A program made the translations under genes and the position numbers. The notes under the pieces are model-generated. The model was not told the DNA's origin, searched no databases, and was given only the letters and a program-made list of their open reading frames with translations. DNA of 64,000 bases from Paenibacillus sp. YYML68 (GTDB lineage Bacteria > Bacillota > Bacilli > Paenibacillales > NBRC-103111), in assembly GCF_027923405.1 (NCBI RefSeq), contig NZ_BQYI01000001.1, positions 4,216,001 to 4,280,000 on the forward strand, written 5' to 3'. Below, one piece after another: positions 36,057-44,914 of the stretch (positions are counted from its first letter, which is position 1; each line of letters begins with the position of its first letter).

Positions 36057-36086
36057 ATAAAAGCGGCCGAGCTCGGCCGCTTTTAT
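36057..36086. terminator. Perfect 30-bp palindromic terminator
   Basis: ATAAAAGCGGCCGAG is followed directly by its exact mirror, giving a GC-rich stem with A and T runs on both sides; works in both directions. Confidence 0.85.
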
Positions 36087-36220
36087 GTTTCTGTCCGAGT
36101 AGGACGTAGCGCTCTGATCTGCCTTCTCATCAACAGGTACACATAGTATGAGCAACTCCTCGCAGCCGTCCTGTTTTCTCGTCATCTGGCTGCGAGCAGC
36201 TCCTCTCACTGGCTCTGCCA

Positions 36221-36511
36221 CTACGTCAGCAGGCTGCGACGAACGAGCAGCGACTGCCTCATCGCCTCGCGCTTCACCTGGGCAGTCTGTGGATCAGTCT
36301 CCAGCTGAAACCAGCTGTCTGATCGATACAACTCCAGCAGCGTTCGTTCGGCTGCCAGCCGAGCTGCACCTTCATTTTGCAGCAAGTAGAAAGCGATCTG
36401 GTAGCTGTAGGTCTCATACCGCCTCAAGCAGTCTGTCTTATCGCTGAAGCTCAGCCTCGATCTCGTCCTCGGCTCCCTCTTTTCTCGCCGCAACAAGCCT
36501 AACATTTCCAT
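36221..36511 (-). CDS. Small helical protein, unknown
   Basis: This 96-residue, strongly charged protein starts at ATG 36511 with GAGGGGG upstream. It contains SYQIAFYLLQNEGAARLAAE followed by LLELYRSDSWF, which faintly recalls region 2 of small sigma factors, but the match is weak and the rest of a sigma factor is missing. No function assigned. Confidence 0.5.
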   Translation of the reverse strand: MEMLGLLRREKREPRTRSRLSFSDKTDCLRRYETYSYQIAFYLLQNEGAARLAAERTLLELYRSDSWFQLETDPQTAQVKREAMRQSLLVRRSLLT

Positions 36512-36651
36512 ATTCCCCCTCACGTCCCAATACGTGCTTGCTCTTATACACCATTAGACGACGTAAGCAGGTGAAACCACTCGGTGCTTTATAAAATTTC
36601 ACAAATAACCAATGGTTGATAAACGAAGGCTGGCTGTGGTCTACTTACCTA

Positions 36652-37191
36652 TTACAGAGTAAGCTTGATCGTCCGAATGACCTCGCCAGACTTATCGAGA
36701 AAATGAACATAAGACGGCTGCTTCAACGCTTCTTCCTGAATCTGCACTTTGACTATGAAATATTCGCTCTCAGGGAATTCCAGCTCGGGATGATCGTCGT
36801 TCACCGAAGCTACCGCTTGGTGTATTCCCAACGTATTGCGCCCTGACAGAAACAGATAACTCACATTGTTCGTATCTACCTTGCGAATGTCGATCCAGCT
36901 CGTTCCGGTGCTGGCAGAGTGTAGCTTGTAGCGACCATTCCATCCCTCCTCGAACTCAGCCAGTCCCACGTAATTCCACGCCCGATACAGCACGTGGAGC
37001 TTATGACCCGTCTGTTCGACCAGCTTCAGGTCGATCTCTGCATGCTCTGCGTGCAGTCGAGTGGCAATGGCAGCTCGAAGCTCGGAGTGATGGTCGCGCG
37101 TTGGGTAATGCTTTAGACCCATCAAGTAAGTTACAGCCATCCCCGCTACAATCAACATAGACATCACGAGCATTGTGCTATAGCGCTTCAT
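36652..37191 (-). CDS. Membrane-anchored protein of unknown function
   Basis: This 179-residue protein has one N-terminal transmembrane helix (about 8-26) followed by an extracytoplasmic domain with beta-rich sequence. ATG at 37191, GGAG eight bases upstream. I see no enzyme motif. Confidence 0.6.
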   Translation of the reverse strand: MKRYSTMLVMSMLIVAGMAVTYLMGLKHYPTRDHHSELRAAIATRLHAEHAEIDLKLVEQTGHKLHVLYRAWNYVGLAEFEEGWNGRYKLHSASTGTSWIDIRKVDTNNVSYLFLSGRNTLGIHQAVASVNDDHPELEFPESEYFIVKVQIQEEALKQPSYVHFLDKSGEVIRTIKLTL

Positions 37192-37363
37192 AACGTATTC
37201 TCCAGACACTCATTTTGTTTGCCTCCCCCACTACATTACCATTCACACTTCACCCCTGTAAATGATTACCTCCCGCTTCAATACATTCTCCTTCTATGCC
37301 TAATTCCTCGGATTATAGTACAATAGATTCCAACAATCGAACTTATCCGAAGGAGTCCTTCCG

Positions 37364-38197
37364 GTGCAAGACCAAATCCAAGCTCTCATTCAGCGCTTCA
37401 TGCACTATCACGGCTACACCCCTGACCTCGTGACGCCTCGCACGTTCAGCGAGAAGCTGCAGTGGATCAAGCTGCACGGCCAGCTCGAGCGGTTCGCACC
37501 CTATGCAGACAAATACGAGGTGCGCGAATATGTAGCGCGGACGATTGGCGAGCCCCATCTCATCCCGCTCATAGGCGTGTACGAGCGCACACAGGACGTC
37601 GACCTCGACAGCCTGCCCAGCGCCTTCATCATGAAGGCAACGCACGGCTCCGGCTGGAACCGGATCGTCCACGATAAGCAGACCGTCGATTGGGCAGACA
37701 CATGTGCCCAGCTGGATCAATGGCTCGCGACGAGCTTCGGCGAGCAATCAGGGGAAGCGTGCTACACGCCAATACGCGGTCGAGTCGTCATCGAGGAGCT
37801 CATCACCGATCCGCTTGGTGATCTCAAGGATTACAAGCTCTTCTGCTTCCACGGCAAGGTGAGAATGATTCAGGTCGATGCGGAGCGGTACGGCGATCAT
37901 AAGCGTAACTTATATGACGCGGAGTGGACCCAGCTTCCGGCTCGGCTGCGCTTCGATAACATCACCGAGCCTGTCGAGAAGCCTGCGCAGCTCGATGAGT
38001 TGATCGCCATCGCCGAGAGGCTGGCGGAGCCGTTCCCATTCGTTCGCGTTGACCTGTATTATACGAGCGGCCGCATCTACTTCGGAGAGCTGACGTTCGC
38101 ACCTGGAAATGGCTTCCTTAAGTTCGAGCCGTTCGCTTACGACCAGCTGCTCGGAGAGTGGCTGGATTTGAGTAAGTGTCAAATTCATCACACCTAG
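37364..38197 (+). CDS. TupA-like ATP-grasp protein
   Basis: This 277-residue protein begins with RTFSEKLQWIKLHGQL and has YADKYEVREYV, FIMKATHGSGWN, KDYKLFCFHGK and RVDLYYTSGRIYFGELTFAPGNGF, the blocks of the TupA-like group of ATP-grasp enzymes named after teichuronopeptide synthesis. They likely ligate an amino acid or similar group to a cell-surface polymer. GTG at 37364 with AGGAG eight bases upstream. The stop codon at 38195 is immediately followed by the end of an IS5-type remnant, so the last few residues may not be original. Confidence 0.82.
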   Translation: MQDQIQALIQRFMHYHGYTPDLVTPRTFSEKLQWIKLHGQLERFAPYADKYEVREYVARTIGEPHLIPLIGVYERTQDVDLDSLPSAFIMKATHGSGWNRIVHDKQTVDWADTCAQLDQWLATSFGEQSGEACYTPIRGRVVIEELITDPLGDLKDYKLFCFHGKVRMIQVDAERYGDHKRNLYDAEWTQLPARLRFDNITEPVEKPAQLDELIAIAERLAEPFPFVRVDLYYTSGRIYFGELTFAPGNGFLKFEPFAYDQLLGEWLDLSKCQIHHT

Positions 38198-38408
38198 GAC
38201 GTGTCTGAAAACTATCGAATAAAGTGGTTAGAAATAAACGATGAACAGTGGGAACAAATTAAAGACATGTTCCCGCCCTATCGAACAGGACCAAATTAAG
38301 TGATCGAACTATGTTTAAGGCCATTCTTTGGATCAAGTCATTGCTGGCGTTTGTTTATGATGCGTCCATCTTCAGGTTTAACTCAATAATGAGTTTTCAG
38401 ACATCGCC
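38198..38408. mobile_element. 211-bp IS5-family remnant with terminal inverted repeats
   Basis: The left end GACGTGTCTGAAAACT and the right end (reverse complement GGCGATGTCTGAAAACT) are near-perfect inverted repeats. Inside, frames read INDEQWEQIKDMFPPYRTGP and then, after a shift, DRTMFKAILWIKSLLA, the N-terminus of IS5-type transposases. Most of the transposase is deleted, leaving a MITE-sized relic. Confidence 0.7.
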
Positions 38409-38487
38409 TATATAGATGCATCTTGCTGCAGAGCTTGTAGCACGGTTATTTATTTCACTAACCTTCATACCACATGTCCTCAATATT

Positions 38488-38920
38488 CTATTCGTATTCG
38501 CTATCAAAATTTAAATATTGATAATCATTAATTTCATCTAATTCATTTAATAACTTTCTATATTTCAACTGGACGGACTTTTCTGGTCTCGCCTCTAACT
38601 TAGTTTCTATGAAATTTCTTACATATTCACTCGCTTGCGTATTAATTATTGAATGAATAAATCTCCATATTTCTTCTTCATAACAATATGATATTTTTTC
38701 GAAAGCTAAATCGAACATTTTCTCGAAAGTTAATGTGTCTGCTACGGGTCTCTCTTTTATTAACTCGTATAATTTTGATATATTTTTATCTGTGATAGCT
38801 TTATCATATTCCAACAATATATACTCATCAAATTTTTGGTTATTATAGGAGTTAATCATCTTAATAAACTTCGAAGTGTTTTTATTTTCAACTTCATTAC
38901 CCATAAAATCATAGTCATGC
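38488..38920 (-). pseudogene. KAP NTPase gene, 3' fragment
   Basis: This is the C-terminal part of the KAP NTPase whose start is at 44850. Frame continues from the left target duplication (38914-38920, GTCATGC) through HDYDFMGNEVENKN to the stop at 38488-38490. AT-rich and charged. Taken alone it has no ribosome site, which fits a severed 3' end. See the fragment at 43821. Confidence 0.8.
38914..38920 (+). repeat. Target duplication of the DDE/AAA transposon, left (GTCATGC)
   Basis: GTCATGC abuts the left terminus at 38921; an identical copy follows the right terminus at 42101-42107. Confidence 0.85.
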
Positions 38921-39056
38921 TGTCGTCGCTCACTTCCAATGTCGGAAGATGGGCGGCTATTTCTCATATACGCTGACGGTACAGCAAGGATATAATTGGC
39001 GGAGGGGCAGCCTGAATGTGCCGACAATCATAAGGAGTTAAGGCGATTGACAAAAA

Positions 39057-39097
39057 AACAGGGAGACGTCAAGGTTTGGCGGCCTCGTCTCCCTGTT
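39057..39097. terminator. Strong hairpin inside the left end of the transposon
   Basis: AACAGGGAGACG (39057-39068) pairs perfectly with CGTCTCCCTGTT (39086-39097). It lies between the end and the first gene. On the plus strand it is preceded by seven A. It may stop outside transcription from entering the element. Confidence 0.55.
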
Positions 39098-39125
39098 CAC
39101 CACAGCTTTCGCCTCTATTATCGTA

Positions 39126-39731
39126 GTGGATTGGGACATCGATGTAAAGAGCTATTTATTACGATGCGAGGACGGCTTGCCGGAAGCCGACCGGCCTGTC
39201 GGATGCAAGCACTGTCACTCCGAGCGCAAGCCGCATCGGCACGGGAAGTTTACGCGTATGCTGTACACGCTGGAGGAGGCGCTCTCCATCCCTATATTCC
39301 GTTTTCGATGTCCAGACTGCGAGCGTGCGATTAGCATCGTGCCTTCTTTCGTGGAGCGGCATCATCAGGCAGCGGTCGATGTCAAGGAGACCGTCGTCCT
39401 CGCGGGAGAGGATGGCTTGAGCTTGTCTGAGATCGCAGCAGAAAGCCAGGCGTATGCGGGCGGACCCTACGCCGAGAAGACGCTATGGCGATGGCGTCGA
39501 TGCTGGGAGCAGCGTCGAATTGCGCAAGAAGCTCGGGTGTGGGCAACGCTTTTTCATGAAGGCATGGATGCGGCCTTACCTCGCGAACGCCGCTCTGCCT
39601 GGAAGGCGCTGTGGGCCGCTTGGCGTCAGCTTGAACGCCCGGGCAGGCTCCTTTCTGTCTTCTTGCGAATGGAGCGCTCATTTCAGGTGACGGTAGGCCC
39701 ACTTCATCCCACAAAAGCTGGGTATGGCTGA
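39126..39731 (+). CDS. Zinc-ribbon / HTH accessory transposition protein (DUF6431-like)
   Basis: This 201-residue protein has a four-cysteine zinc ribbon (CKHCHSERKPHRHGKF, then FRFRCPDCERAI) followed by a helix-turn-helix-like region (EDGLSLSEIAAESQ, KTLWRWRRCW). GTG at 39126; ribosome site weak. Proteins like this precede the integrase in related elements and may help target choice or end binding. The family name is from memory and should be checked. Confidence 0.65.
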   Translation: MDWDIDVKSYLLRCEDGLPEADRPVGCKHCHSERKPHRHGKFTRMLYTLEEALSIPIFRFRCPDCERAISIVPSFVERHHQAAVDVKETVVLAGEDGLSLSEIAAESQAYAGGPYAEKTLWRWRRCWEQRRIAQEARVWATLFHEGMDAALPRERRSAWKALWAAWRQLERPGRLLSVFLRMERSFQVTVGPLHPTKAGYG

Positions 39732-39802
39732 GGGTGCCTCTTTCCCCTCACAATGGACGGAGGATACCCTGTACCCATGAACATGCTGAAGGAGGATGAA
39801 CC

Positions 39803-41188
39803 ATGTCTCATCAGATTACAAAGGAACAGATTGCCCTAGCGCGGTATGCGCTTATTGCCCCCATCGTCAGCCGTCAAACCCCGCTTGCGCCGGGGGAGCT
39901 GGGAGCGTGGCTTCGCGAAACCGCAAGCCGCATGTACGAGCTTCCCGGAAGTCGTCGTCAGCAGGTCAGCGTTCGGACGCTGGAACGGTACCTAGAAGCG
40001 TACCGCAAGGGGGGATGGGAGGCGCTGATGCCGCGCGAGCGAGCAACAGACGGACGTACCCGGCTGGCTCCAAGCTTACTGCAGCAAGCCATTGAGCTGC
40101 GACGGCAACGGCCAGCTCGCAGCGTGGAGCAGCTGATCTTCCTGCTCGAAGAGAGCGGAGCAGCCGCCCCGGGCCAAATCGCCGTTAGCACATTAGCCAG
40201 GCACCTCAGACGAGCTGGCGTCAGCCGCGGACAAGTCATAGAAGCGAGTTCGGCTCAGACGTTTCGCCGCTTTGAGGCGGAAGATATATTAGAGCTGCTG
40301 CAGGCAGACTTCAAGCACTTCGTCTACTTGCCTGATCCGAAGGAGCCGAAGAAGAAGCGAAAGACCATTCTGCTGGCCATCCTCGATGACTACAGCCGAT
40401 ACGTGGTGCAGGCTCAAATCTATTGGGACGAGCAACTGCCTCGGCTAGAGGACAGCTTGAAAAAAGCAATCCTCCGTCACGGCATTCCGGAGATGTTCTA
40501 TTGTGACAACGGCTCCGCTTTCTCGGCTCACCATTTAGCCCGTATTTGCGGGCGGCTCGGCATTGAGCTTCGGCATAGTAGACCTTACCGGCCTCAAGGT
40601 CGTGGGAAGGTAGAGCGTCTGTTCCAGTTTGTCGATAGCAGCTTCCGCCCCGAGGTGCAGGCGCTCATCGACCGGGGAGAAGTGACGACGCTGGAGGACG
40701 TAAACCAAGCGCTTCGCAGCTGGCTGGATGGTTACTACCATCTCCGCGTGCACAGCAGCACGAAACAGACGCCGCATGAACGCTTCGAGGCAAGCACGAA
40801 GGCGCGCAAGCGCAGGCCGCTTACCGAGTTGAATGAGATGTTCCTATGGGAAGAGGAGCGCACCGTAGACAAAACCGGCTGTATCCAGCTGTCCGGTAAC
40901 ACCTATGAGGTCGACAGCGAGCTTGCCCGTAAGCGAATCGCGCTTCGATACGATCCGTACGACTTGACAGAGCTGCAGGTCTGGTTCGAGGGCAAGCGAT
41001 ACGCCGATGCGGTGCCGATCGATCTGAAAAAGCGTCGCAAGCGCAAGCCGGATGAAGTGAAGCCTGTAGAGGTCGAGACGTCGGCGGAGACATTGTCGTT
41101 CGTTGAGCTTGCCGAGAAGAAGCGTCAGGCGCAGTGGGAGCAAGATGAAGTGAGCTATGCACAGCGTCAAGGTGGTGAGGTGCGATGA
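39803..41188 (+). CDS. DDE-type integrase/transposase (rve with Mu-like C-terminus)
   Basis: This 461-residue protein has N-terminal HTH domains (about 15-150), a retroviral-integrase-type catalytic core with QADFKHF (first Asp, about 165), YCDNGSAF (second Asp, about 235) and GRGKVERLF (Glu, about 270), and a C-terminal beta-barrel region as in Mu/TniA transposases (GCIQLSGNTYEVDS). ATG at 39803 with GGAGGATG upstream. Overlaps the ATPase gene by four bases. It should cut and join the element ends. Confidence 0.92.
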   Translation: MSHQITKEQIALARYALIAPIVSRQTPLAPGELGAWLRETASRMYELPGSRRQQVSVRTLERYLEAYRKGGWEALMPRERATDGRTRLAPSLLQQAIELRRQRPARSVEQLIFLLEESGAAAPGQIAVSTLARHLRRAGVSRGQVIEASSAQTFRRFEAEDILELLQADFKHFVYLPDPKEPKKKRKTILLAILDDYSRYVVQAQIYWDEQLPRLEDSLKKAILRHGIPEMFYCDNGSAFSAHHLARICGRLGIELRHSRPYRPQGRGKVERLFQFVDSSFRPEVQALIDRGEVTTLEDVNQALRSWLDGYYHLRVHSSTKQTPHERFEASTKARKRRPLTELNEMFLWEEERTVDKTGCIQLSGNTYEVDSELARKRIALRYDPYDLTELQVWFEGKRYADAVPIDLKKRRKRKPDEVKPVEVETSAETLSFVELAEKKRQAQWEQDEVSYAQRQGGEVR

Positions 41189-41976
41189 CACGACGTCCCT
41201 TTACGCGCGAGGTGGAGCCGTGCTACGAGTTTCAAGGACACCGGGAAGCGTACGCCCGACTAAGCATGGCGGTCGAGAACCGGCTGCTCGGTGTCTTGAC
41301 CGGTGAAGTGGGCAGCGGAAAATCCGCTCTATTGCGGCGTTTATTCCGATCGCTGGACACGATGCGCACACATCCGATCTACATCAGCATGGCGGACCTG
41401 AAGCCAAGAGACTTTTACGGACAGCTTCTGGCGCACGTCGATGAAGAGGCCCCTTACTCCGTCGCGAAGGCGCGTCGGTTGTGGGGCGAGGTGATGTCTC
41501 GGCGGGAGGCGCAGGGAGAGCGCAACATTCTCGTCGTCATCGACGAAGCTCACGAAATGAACGAAGCGATGCTGCTGGAGCTGCGCTTTGTGATGAGTCA
41601 CCAGATGGATGCGAGGTCGCTATTCCCTGTACTGCTTGCGGGTCAGCCGGAGCTACGGAAGAAGCTACGCTTGAAGAAGTATGAGTCGATTAGCCAGCGC
41701 ATCGGCATCCAGTACCATCTAAGCGGGATGAGCCGTGAGGAGACGGCGGGCTACGTCCGTCATCATATGGGAGCGGCTGAGCTGCAGCGGCCTGTGTTTT
41801 CCGACAGTGCGATCCAGATGCTGCACGCAGCAAGCCAGGGCATCCCACGAGTGGTGAACCAAATTTGCAGCCAAGCGCTCTATGACGTCGAGCGTTCGGA
41901 CGCCGAAGTAGTCGAGGATGGGCACATTGGGCGTGTGCTGTCTGATATGGACCGACAGCGAGGGACGGCGGGATAA
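41185..41976 (+). CDS. ExeA/TniB-type AAA ATPase of the transposon
   Basis: This 263-residue protein has Walker A GEVGSGKSALLRRL (about 38-51), Walker B ILVVIDEAHEM (about 110-120), a sensor-like LLAGQPELRKKL and RIGIQYHLSGMSREET. It resembles IstB/TniB/TnsC helpers that bind target DNA and activate the DDE partner. The ATG overlaps the integrase stop (ATGA). Confidence 0.9.
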   Translation: MTRRPFTREVEPCYEFQGHREAYARLSMAVENRLLGVLTGEVGSGKSALLRRLFRSLDTMRTHPIYISMADLKPRDFYGQLLAHVDEEAPYSVAKARRLWGEVMSRREAQGERNILVVIDEAHEMNEAMLLELRFVMSHQMDARSLFPVLLAGQPELRKKLRLKKYESISQRIGIQYHLSGMSREETAGYVRHHMGAAELQRPVFSDSAIQMLHAASQGIPRVVNQICSQALYDVERSDAEVVEDGHIGRVLSDMDRQRGTAG

Positions 41977-42026
41977 CCGCCGTTTTTCCGCTACTGCGAT
42001 GATTGGCGTTAGCATTCTCAATGGAG

Positions 42027-42100
42027 TGACGTGGCTGACGCACAAACGCTCACGTCATTGGCGGTGATGATTGCACCGACAAATTACGTGAGCGTTGACA
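42027..42100 (-). repeat. Right end of the DDE/AAA transposon with internal inverted repeat
   Basis: AACGCTCACGT at about 42048 and ACGTGAGCGTT at about 42086 face each other across about 27 bases, and the outer copy ends in GACA at 42100. They are likely transposase sites. No gene is present between 41977 and 42100. Confidence 0.65.
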
Positions 42101-42345
42101 GTCATGCCAATCTTCACTATTCAAGATATTATCTCTATTATCCACATTAGGTGTATAGAGTGAAATTGAGAGTTTCAGAAGCTTGTCTCCCATATCTGAT
42201 AGCTCACCGATTTTGTCCAAAGCATCGAATAAAGAGACAACTAAGTTTTGTTCCTTAAAGTAAGATCTGTTTTCTGTATCAATGTTTTGTGATATTTTTT
42301 TTAATAGTTCACTTAGTTCTGCCTCATTTAATCTATAACCTGAAT
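42101..42345 (-). pseudogene. KAP NTPase gene, middle fragment
   Basis: The 79-codon stretch has no stop on the minus strand (YRLNEAELSELLKKISQNID through NILNSEDWHD). It is bounded by the IS4 duplication AACCTGAAT (42337-42345) on its 5' side and the transposon duplication GTCATGC (42101-42107) on its 3' side. It joins in frame to both outer fragments. Confidence 0.85.
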
Positions 42346-43820
42346 CAGTAGCGTTGCATAAAAACTAACACGCGAACAGATTGGACAAATTGTGCTATTA
42401 TTGTAATAAATAGGTCGTACTCTGTAACAAAAAACTCCTAAAATTAGGGTAACAGGTAGCCCTGTCCAAATCCCTAACTTAGGAGATACGCATGGACAAG
42501 GATACACTATTTTCTGCATTTGGTAAATGGGTTGCACCAATAAATCCAAACATCATCCCGAATTGGCAAAGCACGACTACGCTCGACCGTTATGTGAAAA
42601 AGCTCGACACCTTAGTCTTTCTGTACATCTTCATCGAAGCACAGTTAGAGAAGCGAAAGGGTCTTCGTTCCATCATGCGAAAGCTGGAGCACGACGAGGA
42701 ATTTCAAAAGCAACTCGGCATTGCTTCGATCAGTGCATCCCAGTTGTCCCGTAAAAATAATCAACTGGACCCAGAAGTACTTCAAGCCATCCTTTGTAAT
42801 CTCATTACACAGTTGCATCGAGATGCTAGGCCGATATCAGGGCGCATCGGAACGGTCAAGATTATAGACTCTTCTACGATCAGCGTTTGCCTACAGCGGT
42901 ATAAATGGGCGACTTTCCGAAAAACGAAAGCAGGCGTGAAACTGCACCTGCGAGTGGCATTTGCTGACCCCGACCATGTTTATCCGGATAAGGCAGTGGT
43001 TACGCCTGCAAGGCCCGCAGACCGCAGCCAAATGGACGTCCTGATCGATGAGTCGGACGTCACGTATCTGATGGACCGCGGGTATCTGGACTACGGCAAA
43101 TACGACAGTTACTGCGAGCGTGGCATTCGATTCGTATCACGATTAAAGGACAATGCTGTTGTCGAAGAAGTGGAAGAACTTTCGGTGAACACAGATTCAG
43201 ACATCATCCGCGATGTCAAAGTCGTGCTAGGCAAAGCTCACAAGCGCATGCAGCACCCCCTTCGTATGATCGTCACCACAGACGGTCGCGGTAATGAGGT
43301 CCGTATCATTACGAATCGGTTCGACCTGACGGCAGAAGAGCTTGGTGACCTGTATCGTAGCCGCTGGCAGATCGAGATGTTCTTCCGGTGGGTCAAGCAG
43401 AACCTGAAGCTAACCTGTTTTTACGGTGACAGCGAGAACGCAGTGATGAATCAGATTTGGATCTGTTTAATTGCATACTGCTTGCTGCTGCTTATGAAGC
43501 TAGAACTGGGAACGAGTCGAACGTTAACGGAACTCATTGAGGCTTTGAAAGAACTCATGTGGCAACCGTGGCTGAGGATGGTCGCAGCAGTAGAGCGAAA
43601 ACCAAGTCGAACTTCGAGAGGGCGACAGAAGAAACAGAAAGACCAGTAAGTCGCCTAAGTCGAAAAAAAACCAATCATCAACTTGAAAAGGATGAATATT
43701 ACAAATGGACAGCAACTGCCTGTTTCAGGGGTACCCCGTAAGTTTTTGGCCCTTGGAATTTGAAAACTAATTTCTGAATATTCCACCATTTTAGATGTCA
43801 TGATTTATGCAACGCTACTG
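42346..43820. mobile_element. 1,475-bp IS4-family insertion sequence
   Basis: Perfect 17-bp inverted repeats CAGTAGCGTTGCATAAA lie at 42346-42362 and 43804-43820. They are flanked by a perfect 9-bp target duplication AACCTGAAT (42337-42345 and 43821-43829). One transposase gene fills it. It appears intact and may be active. Confidence 0.92.
42492..43649 (+). CDS. IS4-family transposase
   Basis: This 385-residue protein has an N-terminal DUF4372-type region (LVFLYIFIEAQLEKRKGLRS), first catalytic Asp in VKIIDSSTISVCL (about 118), second in TYLMDRGYLDYGKYD (about 195) and the Y-(2)-R-(3)-E-(6)-K signature in YRSRWQIEMFFRWVKQNLKL (about 290-310). ATG at 42492 behind TAGGAG. Complete. Confidence 0.93.
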   Translation: MDKDTLFSAFGKWVAPINPNIIPNWQSTTTLDRYVKKLDTLVFLYIFIEAQLEKRKGLRSIMRKLEHDEEFQKQLGIASISASQLSRKNNQLDPEVLQAILCNLITQLHRDARPISGRIGTVKIIDSSTISVCLQRYKWATFRKTKAGVKLHLRVAFADPDHVYPDKAVVTPARPADRSQMDVLIDESDVTYLMDRGYLDYGKYDSYCERGIRFVSRLKDNAVVEEVEELSVNTDSDIIRDVKVVLGKAHKRMQHPLRMIVTTDGRGNEVRIITNRFDLTAEELGDLYRSRWQIEMFFRWVKQNLKLTCFYGDSENAVMNQIWICLIAYCLLLLMKLELGTSRTLTELIEALKELMWQPWLRMVAAVERKPSRTSRGRQKKQKDQ

Positions 43821-44850
43821 AACCTGAATATAGTTTCCTAACGTCTTTGCTAATTTCACTATTTTGAATAAGGTAATCCTGTAATACTGTATCATCGTAT
43901 GGTTCAAACAAGAAAATTGAGCGAAATGCATCATACATAGCTTTCTTATAATTTGTAGTCAGCCAGTTCTTCTTTGTATCTTCTGGACTTGAATGGAAAT
44001 ATTCATCAATAACTTTCATACAAAGTATCACTATATCTTCGTCTATAACAAAACTATCATTTGGATGTTTCATTTCTACAACAACATCACTGATTCGTTG
44101 TATTAATTCTATACATTTTCTAAACTGTCTGATGTTGTTCAACCGTTTTCCTTGATTAAGCTCGTCATTCAAATTATTTAAATATATTCGGGATATTGAT
44201 TTTTGAATTTCGATGCTCAAGCCGTTACTGCCTAAATGTGCAACTTTTTCGAGTGTTTCTAAATCGATTTGATTTATCGTAAATTGAAAATCTATCAGTT
44301 TTTCTTTATATTCATTTAATGTTTCTCTATCATCATGGTCAAATTTAGCTGAATTAGCAATAAAAATAACACTGTAATTTGTAGATGCCCTTTCAATTAA
44401 CCCTAGTAAATCCTTAATCTCAACATTAGGGGACTTTCTTTCTAAATCATCAATGCATAATACTACTCTTTCACCAAATTTTGGGCCGATATTCTCAATT
44501 CTCAAGTTGTTTAGTAAGTCGCTAAAGTTTACATCTATACCACCTATTTTTAGAGCCTCAGTAACAATGTTCCCAAATAGTTTAATTGTATTGTTATCTT
44601 TAATCTTATTCATTTTGTTGGTTATAGTCAGTAACTGCATAATTAAGTCTTTTTCAATTTGTTCGAGTTCATTCTTACCAAAAACTGAAACATATTTAAA
44701 TTTGATTTCTTCATTTTCTTCTTCTTTTAAGCTATTAATACTATATGTTTTACCAACACCCCAATCCCCATCAATAAATATACAAGGATTATTATCAGCA
44801 TTCTCTTCATAGATTAGTTTTAAAATATTTACAACTTCTTTTTGGTTCAT
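43821..44850 (-). pseudogene. KAP-family P-loop NTPase gene, 5' fragment (interrupted)
   Basis: The N-terminal 343 codons start at ATG 44850 with GGAGG upstream. Walker A GDWGVGKT (28-35) and Walker B VVLCIDDLERKS (about 133), then FIANSAKFD, mark a KAP-type NTPase as found in PifA-like phage exclusion and other defence proteins. The IS4 element cuts it after LYSG; the frame then runs into the IS and stops at 43798. Joining 44850-43821, 42336-42101 and 38913-38488 gives 1,692 bases, exactly 564 codons without a stop. It would have coded a 563-residue cytoplasmic protein; now likely inactive. Confidence 0.88.
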
Positions 44851-44877
44851 TGCTACCTCCACACTAAACATATTAAA

Positions 44878-44914
44878 GAAAAAAGAGTCGCAGAGATGCT
44901 TACTCATACGACTC
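44878..44914 (-). terminator. Terminator-like hairpin just upstream of the KAP gene
   Basis: On the minus strand GAGTCG pairs with CGACTC and is followed by a T run, ending about 28 bases before the KAP start codon. It could be an attenuator in the leader or the end of an upstream unit. Confidence 0.6.

Larger units (their letters stand above)
38921..42100. mobile_element. 3,180-bp DDE integrase / AAA ATPase transposon
   Basis: The ends are inverted repeats starting TGTC: left TGTCGTCGCTCAC, right (minus strand) TGTCAACGCTCAC, both reaching TGTCGG at position 25, with 18 of 25 bases equal. Further CGCTCACGT- and ATTGGCGG-like blocks lie inside both ends and may be extra transposase sites. 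Cargo is limited to three genes: a zinc-ribbon/HTH protein, a DDE integrase and an ExeA-type ATPase, the logic of IS21, Tn552 and Tn7 relatives. The 7-bp duplication and restoration of the host gene frame on removal confirm the boundaries. Confidence 0.88.
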
